16,969 nucleotides of DNA from Candidatus Fibrimonadales bacterium (GTDB taxonomy: Bacteria; Fibrobacterota; Fibrobacteria; Fibrobacterales; Fibrobacteraceae): the NCBI GenBank assembly GCA_009788135.1, contig WQSA01000014.1, positions 3,218-20,186 of the forward strand. Direction: 5' to 3'. Below the pieces are notes generated by a model, which worked only from the letters and a program-made list of their open reading frames with translations, was not told the origin of the DNA and made no database searches. The position numbers and the translations under genes were made by a program. Shown here in pieces: positions 13,606 through 16,969 of this stretch; position 1 is the first letter of the stretch; the number at the start of each line of letters is the position of its first letter.

Positions 13606-13645
13606 AAAAAAAGGGCAAAAAAAGACTTTCTTATGATATTTTTGC
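13606..13645 (-). terminator. Weak candidate terminator after hisD
   Basis: On the minus strand arms GCAAAAA and TTTTTGC can pair around an inner AAGA/TCTT stem, followed by CC and seven T. The stem is nearly all A-T, so it would be unstable. It is the only terminator-like structure I found in the window. Confidence 0.25.
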
Positions 13646-13667
13646 GTTTTTTTGTGATATTTTACGC
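13634..13667. repeat. Two near-identical 13-base direct repeats, 21 bases apart
   Basis: On the plus strand TGATATTTTTGCG (13634-13646) and TGATATTTTACGC (13655-13667) start exactly 21 bases apart, two helical turns. The second enters the 3' end of hisD. They lie 80-115 bases upstream of the GH8 start and could be activator sites or chance in AT-rich DNA. Confidence 0.4.
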
Positions 13668-14924
13668 ATTGCGAATGGTTATTGCCCTCGCATGATGGTA
13701 AAAACCCTCCGAATTGGCTATTTCCGCTATATTATCCCCATTTCTCTGCAAAGCTTTCTTGCTATACCTTATAATGCTCGTTCTTTTGATAAAATCATAA
13801 ACTCCAAGCGGGCTGGCAAACCTGGCCGTGCCATTTGTGGGCAAAACATGATTGGGGCCGGCAAAATAGTCGCCAACAGACTCGGCGGAGCAATTTCCAA
13901 CAAAAATAGCACCGGCATTCTCAACGAGTTTCTCAAGCTCATCCTGATTCTTAGCCACAATTTCCAAATGCTCAGGAGCAATCCTATTAACAATCTCCAC
14001 ACCGGCTTTCATGCTTTTCGCAACGAAAATCCTTCCGTAAGCTCCCAGCGATTTTTCCAGAATCTCACGCTTAGGACTCGCTTTTACCTGAGCATCCAAG
14101 CTCGCCGCCAGCTTTTTCGCAAAAAGCATGGAATCCGTTACGCAAACAGAAGCTTCATAACCTGAGCCATGCTCTGCCTGGGAAAGCATATCTGCCGCAA
14201 CCCACTCCGGATTTGCCGAGGAGTCTGCCAAAATCGCAATTTCCGAGGGGCCAGCTATCATATCTATGTCCACAGTGCCAAAAACCTCTTTCTTCGCAAA
14301 AGCCGCAAACACATTTCCCGGCCCAACTATTTTGTCAACTCCTGCAACATAAGTCAAAAAACCAACAGCCTGCGCTCCGCCAATATGATAAAATTCTTTT
14401 ATGCCAAGCTCCCGCAAAACAAAAGCGATGGCGCTGTGCAAACCGCCTTTCACCGGGCTAACAACAACAAGCTCCTTAACCCCAGCCACAATCGCCGGAA
14501 CTGCATTCATAATCAACGTGCTGGGATAAGCCCCCGCACCGCCCGGCACATACAGCCCCACCCTCTTAAGCGGACGGATTTTCTGCCCCAAAACTTCTCC
14601 GTCCTTGCCCTTAAAACTCCAAGACTTCTCAACCTGCTTTTGATGGAACGCTTTGACATTTTCTATGGCTTGCTTAAGAGCGGCTTTCAGCTTAGGAGTT
14701 ATTTTAGCAGCGGCTTTTTTTACTTCTGCCTCGCTGATTCTCAAATTGCTTTTTGCAAGCCCATCGTATTTTTTAGCATAGTCTATAGCAGCGCTTAAAC
14801 CACGCTTTTTTATATCCGCAAGAATTTCCTTAACGAGTTTTTCTATTTCGCTGTTTTGCGCGGCTGGGCGCGAGCAGAGCCTTAAAACCTCTGGAGAGTT
14901 TGAATTTGCTTTTATTATTTTCAT
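13662..14924 (-). CDS. hisD: Histidinol dehydrogenase
   Basis: A 420-residue cytosolic enzyme catalysing the last two steps of histidine synthesis, L-histidinol to L-histidine with two NAD+. Seen are RVGLYVPGGAGAYPSTLIMN (121-140), GPGNVFAAFAK, DMIAGPSEIAILAD, SQAEHGSGYEA with zinc ligands Gln249 and His252, RIAPEHLEI with the catalytic Glu318-His319, GDYFAGPNHVLPT with zinc ligand Asp352, and EGFYHHARAITIR with the probable final zinc ligand His411. The length is slightly below the usual 430. The ATG shares one base with the glmS stop (TAATG), so it is probably translated by reinitiation; only a weak GTGGA precedes it. No other his gene is in the window. Confidence 0.97.
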   Translation of the reverse strand: MKIIKANSNSPEVLRLCSRPAAQNSEIEKLVKEILADIKKRGLSAAIDYAKKYDGLAKSNLRISEAEVKKAAAKITPKLKAALKQAIENVKAFHQKQVEKSWSFKGKDGEVLGQKIRPLKRVGLYVPGGAGAYPSTLIMNAVPAIVAGVKELVVVSPVKGGLHSAIAFVLRELGIKEFYHIGGAQAVGFLTYVAGVDKIVGPGNVFAAFAKKEVFGTVDIDMIAGPSEIAILADSSANPEWVAADMLSQAEHGSGYEASVCVTDSMLFAKKLAASLDAQVKASPKREILEKSLGAYGRIFVAKSMKAGVEIVNRIAPEHLEIVAKNQDELEKLVENAGAIFVGNCSAESVGDYFAGPNHVLPTNGTARFASPLGVYDFIKRTSIIRYSKKALQRNGDNIAEIANSEGFYHHARAITIRNA

Positions 14925-16750
14925 TATTCCACCGTCACGCTCTTAGCTAAATTTCTGGGTTGGTCAACATCGTTGCCGCGCAATACCGCAATGTGATAGG
15001 CCAAAAGTTGCAAAGGAACGCTCGTTATCACCGGCATAAGCGTGCTGTGCACGGAAGGAACCTTTATTATATGCTCCGCAAACTCGTCTAAAGGAGAACA
15101 GTCGTTTGTAGTAATAACAATCAGCTTTCCGCCACGAGCCTTTATTTCCCTTGCATTTGAAACTATCTTGTCAAAAAGAGCGTCTTTTGGAGCCACAATC
15201 ACAACCGGCATATTCGCATCTATCAACGCTATGGGCCCGTGCTTCATTTCCGCAGCCGGATAGCCTTCTGCGTGAATATAACTTATCTCCTTCAATTTCA
15301 GCGCGCCTTCCATCGCTACAGGATAGTGATAATGCCTGCCTAAATAAAGAAAATTCGTATGATTGTAATAGAGCTTTGCAATTTTCTGAATCTCGCTGTT
15401 CAATTTCAAAGTATGCTCCACAGCAGCCGGCAAAGAATTTATGGCTTGCGCAATCTCCATTCCTCTAACAGAAGAAAGCCTGCGCTGCCTTCCAAGCAAA
15501 AGCGCAACCAAAGCCAAAACCGTTACCTGCGCATTAAAAGCCTTGGTGCTGGCAACGCCAATCTCAGGGCCCGCATGCAAATATACCCCGCAATTAGATG
15601 CCCTTGCTATGGTGGAGCCAACCACGTTGCAAATGGAAAGCACGGTTGCACCCTTGTTCTGAGCCTCTTTTAGCGCAGCAAGGGTGTCTGCAGTCTCGCC
15701 GCTTTGCGAAATGGTGAAAACCAAAGTGTTTGAGCCTATTATGGGATTCCTGTAGCGAAACTCGGAAGCGTATTCCACTTCAACCGGAATTCCCGCCCAT
15801 TCTTCTATCAGATACTCCCCTACCATCGCTGCGTAATAACTTGTTCCGCACGCCGTTATTATAATGCGATCTATGGAGCGAAGTTCTTTTAGCGAATTGT
15901 CAAGACCAGCGAGCTTGGCGTTGCCGTCTCCCAAAAGCAAGCGGCCTCTCGTGCAATTCTTGAGCGCTTCTGGCTGTTCAAAAATCTCCTTGAGCATAAA
16001 ATGAGGATAATCGCCTTTTTGAGCGAGCTCCAAATCTGCGTCTATTTCCTGAATTTCACGGCTAACGCTTTTATCTTTTATGTTTTTAATTTCAAAATTT
16101 TCTTTGTGCACAACTATAACATCGTTGTCTTCCAAATACACAATTCTTTTAGTGTGCCCAACTATCGCAGAAACATCGCTGGCCAAAAAGCACTCATTTT
16201 CCCCAACTCCAAGCAAAAGCGGGCTGCCACGGCGAGCTCCAACCAAAACATCAGGTTCGTCTTCGCAAATAACCGCAATGCCAAAAGCGCCTTCTATGGA
16301 TTCCAGAGCTTTCAAAACAGCTTTGCTCAAATTGCCTTTGTAAAACTTGGCTATCCAATGAGTCAATACTTCGGTATCCGTTTCCGAGGCAAACTTTACT
16401 CCATCATTCTGCAATCGCTTTTTAAGCAAAGCGTAGTTTTCAATTATACCGTTGTGCACAACGGATATTTTCCCGTTTGCCGAGAGGTGCGGGTGAGCAT
16501 TGGCTTCCGTTGGCTCGCCATGGGTTGCCCAGCGCGTGTGGCAAATTCCCAAAAAACCTTGATAATTCTCTTCTCCAAGTTTTTTCTCAAGCTCTGCTAT
16601 TTTGCCAACCGCTTTTGCGGTTTTTATTTTGCCGGAATCAAGCAAGCTAATTCCTGAGCTATCATAGCCCCTGTATTCCAGCTTTTTAAGCCCGTCCAGC
16701 AAAACCGGGAGAGCTGGCCTAAAGCCTATATATCCTACTATTCCGCACAT
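14924..16750 (-). CDS. glmS: Glutamine--fructose-6-phosphate aminotransferase (isomerizing)
   Basis: A 608-residue cytosolic enzyme making glucosamine-6-phosphate from fructose-6-phosphate and glutamine, the entry to peptidoglycan and LPS amino sugars. The N-terminal glutaminase domain has the nucleophile Cys2 (MCGIVGYIG), YRGYDSSGIS, HTRWATHGEP and HNGIIENY. Two SIS domains follow, with TACGTSYYAA, ISQSGETADTLAAL, STKAFNAQVTVL and AEGYPAAEMKHGPIALI; the C-terminus DVDQPRNLAKSVTVE is canonical and holds the conserved Lys. The ATG at 16750 is fixed by Cys2. It has no Shine-Dalgarno and lies six bases after TATATT, so the mRNA is predicted to be leaderless. It overlaps hisD by one base. Confidence 0.98.
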   Translation of the reverse strand: MCGIVGYIGFRPALPVLLDGLKKLEYRGYDSSGISLLDSGKIKTAKAVGKIAELEKKLGEENYQGFLGICHTRWATHGEPTEANAHPHLSANGKISVVHNGIIENYALLKKRLQNDGVKFASETDTEVLTHWIAKFYKGNLSKAVLKALESIEGAFGIAVICEDEPDVLVGARRGSPLLLGVGENECFLASDVSAIVGHTKRIVYLEDNDVIVVHKENFEIKNIKDKSVSREIQEIDADLELAQKGDYPHFMLKEIFEQPEALKNCTRGRLLLGDGNAKLAGLDNSLKELRSIDRIIITACGTSYYAAMVGEYLIEEWAGIPVEVEYASEFRYRNPIIGSNTLVFTISQSGETADTLAALKEAQNKGATVLSICNVVGSTIARASNCGVYLHAGPEIGVASTKAFNAQVTVLALVALLLGRQRRLSSVRGMEIAQAINSLPAAVEHTLKLNSEIQKIAKLYYNHTNFLYLGRHYHYPVAMEGALKLKEISYIHAEGYPAAEMKHGPIALIDANMPVVIVAPKDALFDKIVSNAREIKARGGKLIVITTNDCSPLDEFAEHIIKVPSVHSTLMPVITSVPLQLLAYHIAVLRGNDVDQPRNLAKSVTVE

Positions 16751-16756
16751 GGGGGT

Positions 16757-16762
16757 AATATA
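16757..16762 (-). promoter_or_regulatory. Putative -10 element of glmS-hisD
   Basis: On the minus strand TTTCTATATTACCCCCATG gives hexamer TATATT, six bases ACCCCC, then the start codon. Because Cys2 of GlmS must follow the initiator Met, the start codon is certain, which makes this the firmest example of the leaderless layout here. No -35 hexamer is visible (GAGGAT lies at that distance). Confidence 0.55.
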
Positions 16763-16933
16763 GAAATTGCCAGCCCCCTATCCTCATCCTTGGGAAAATA
16801 GTGCAATTGTGGTGGCGAGCTGTAGGCTATTTTGGAGATTGAGTTATCTTAAAACTACCGCTGCAATTCCTGAACTGTCTTTGAAAAAAAGTATTCTAAG
16901 TTAAGCGACAATAACCCGTAGAGGAGTATAAAT
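16763..16933. other. Intergenic region between divergent genes
   Basis: About 170 bases between the glmS -10 element and the partial gene at 16934. I see no RNA gene, repeat or inverted repeat of note. TTGAAA (16881-16886) and a TATTCT (16892-16897) are present but badly spaced for a standard promoter; ACAATAACCC (16908-16917) faintly resembles the CTATATTACCC element. GAGGAG at 16921-16926 is the Shine-Dalgarno of the rightward gene. Confidence 0.5.
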
Positions 16934-16969
16934 ATGGTCGCACCTAATGATCGTCGCATATATACTAAA
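16934..16969 (+). CDS. Start of an unidentified gene (runs off the right edge)
   Basis: ATG at 16934 with GAGGAG seven bases upstream, followed by twelve open codons reading MVAPNDRRIYTK to the window end. The product is too short to identify. The strong Shine-Dalgarno and the gap before it support a real start. It is divergent from glmS. Confidence 0.6.
   Translation, partial: MVAPNDRRIYTK

Noticed and set aside
14169..14798. 209-codon plus-strand open frame inside hisD
   Set aside because: Shadow of a certain gene on the other strand; Cys/Asn/Arg-rich without recognisable domains.
16001..16657. 218-codon plus-strand open frame inside glmS
   Set aside because: Antisense shadow of a highly conserved gene; Phe/Asn-rich composition reflects reversed codons.
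16751..16933. glmS ribozyme or riboswitch upstream of glmS
   Set aside because: The inferred transcription start is at the start codon, and no ribozyme-like conserved segments were seen; the gap is short.

Overview
The window looks like a chromosomal stretch from a member of the Fibrobacterota, a relative of Fibrobacter and possibly a gut lineage. The grounds are secreted proteins with poly-serine linkers (SSSS blocks), a C-terminal sorting-type module of the pattern LEVFDLSGK...LPKGLYII, a family GH8 cellulase, and fermentation genes (acetate kinase, pyruvate phosphate dikinase, a methylmalonyl-CoA decarboxylase-type carboxyltransferase). The taxonomic call is inference; there is no rRNA in the window. 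Packing is very dense: no gap reaches 300 bases, the largest being about 180 bases at the right end. I saw no tRNA, rRNA, IS element or CRISPR array.

Layout, left to right. (1) Positions 1-37, minus: the 5' end of an acetate kinase gene, divergent from (2) 75-1670, plus: a protein with a C-terminal region like the XPB/Ssl2 N-terminal 'helicase-associated' domain. (3) 5940 down to 1674, minus: a tight five-gene operon encoding a small secreted unknown, a carbohydrate-binding-module-like protein without signal peptide, an exported TPR protein, a small coiled-coil protein and a soluble sensor histidine kinase. (4) 8842-5981, minus: ppdK with an unusual Lys/Ala-rich tail. (5) 10448-8877, minus: an acyl-CoA carboxyltransferase (MmdA/PccB type) with a palindrome over its transcription start. 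(6) 13554-10488, minus: a GH8 endoglucanase and an overlapping gene for a Cys-rich, CBM-like secreted protein; both end in the same sorting-type module. (7) 16750-13662, minus: glmS and hisD, coupled by a TAATG stop/start overlap. (8) 16934 to the right edge, plus: the first 12 codons of an unidentified gene.

The genes combine central carbon metabolism (ackA, ppdK, carboxyltransferase), extracellular polysaccharide attack (GH8 and its CBM-like partner), envelope and histidine biosynthesis (glmS, hisD) and an uncharacterised envelope/signalling operon.

The most interesting regulatory feature is a recurring -10-like element, CTATATT followed by A/T and a C-run. In four genes (ackA, the helicase-associated gene, the secreted unknown at 5940, glmS) a TANNNT-like hexamer lies exactly six bases before the ATG and no Shine-Dalgarno sequence is visible, which predicts leaderless mRNAs. 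In ppdK and the carboxyltransferase gene the same element lies further upstream, leaving room for a leader with a Shine-Dalgarno. This is read from sequence alone and has not been tested.
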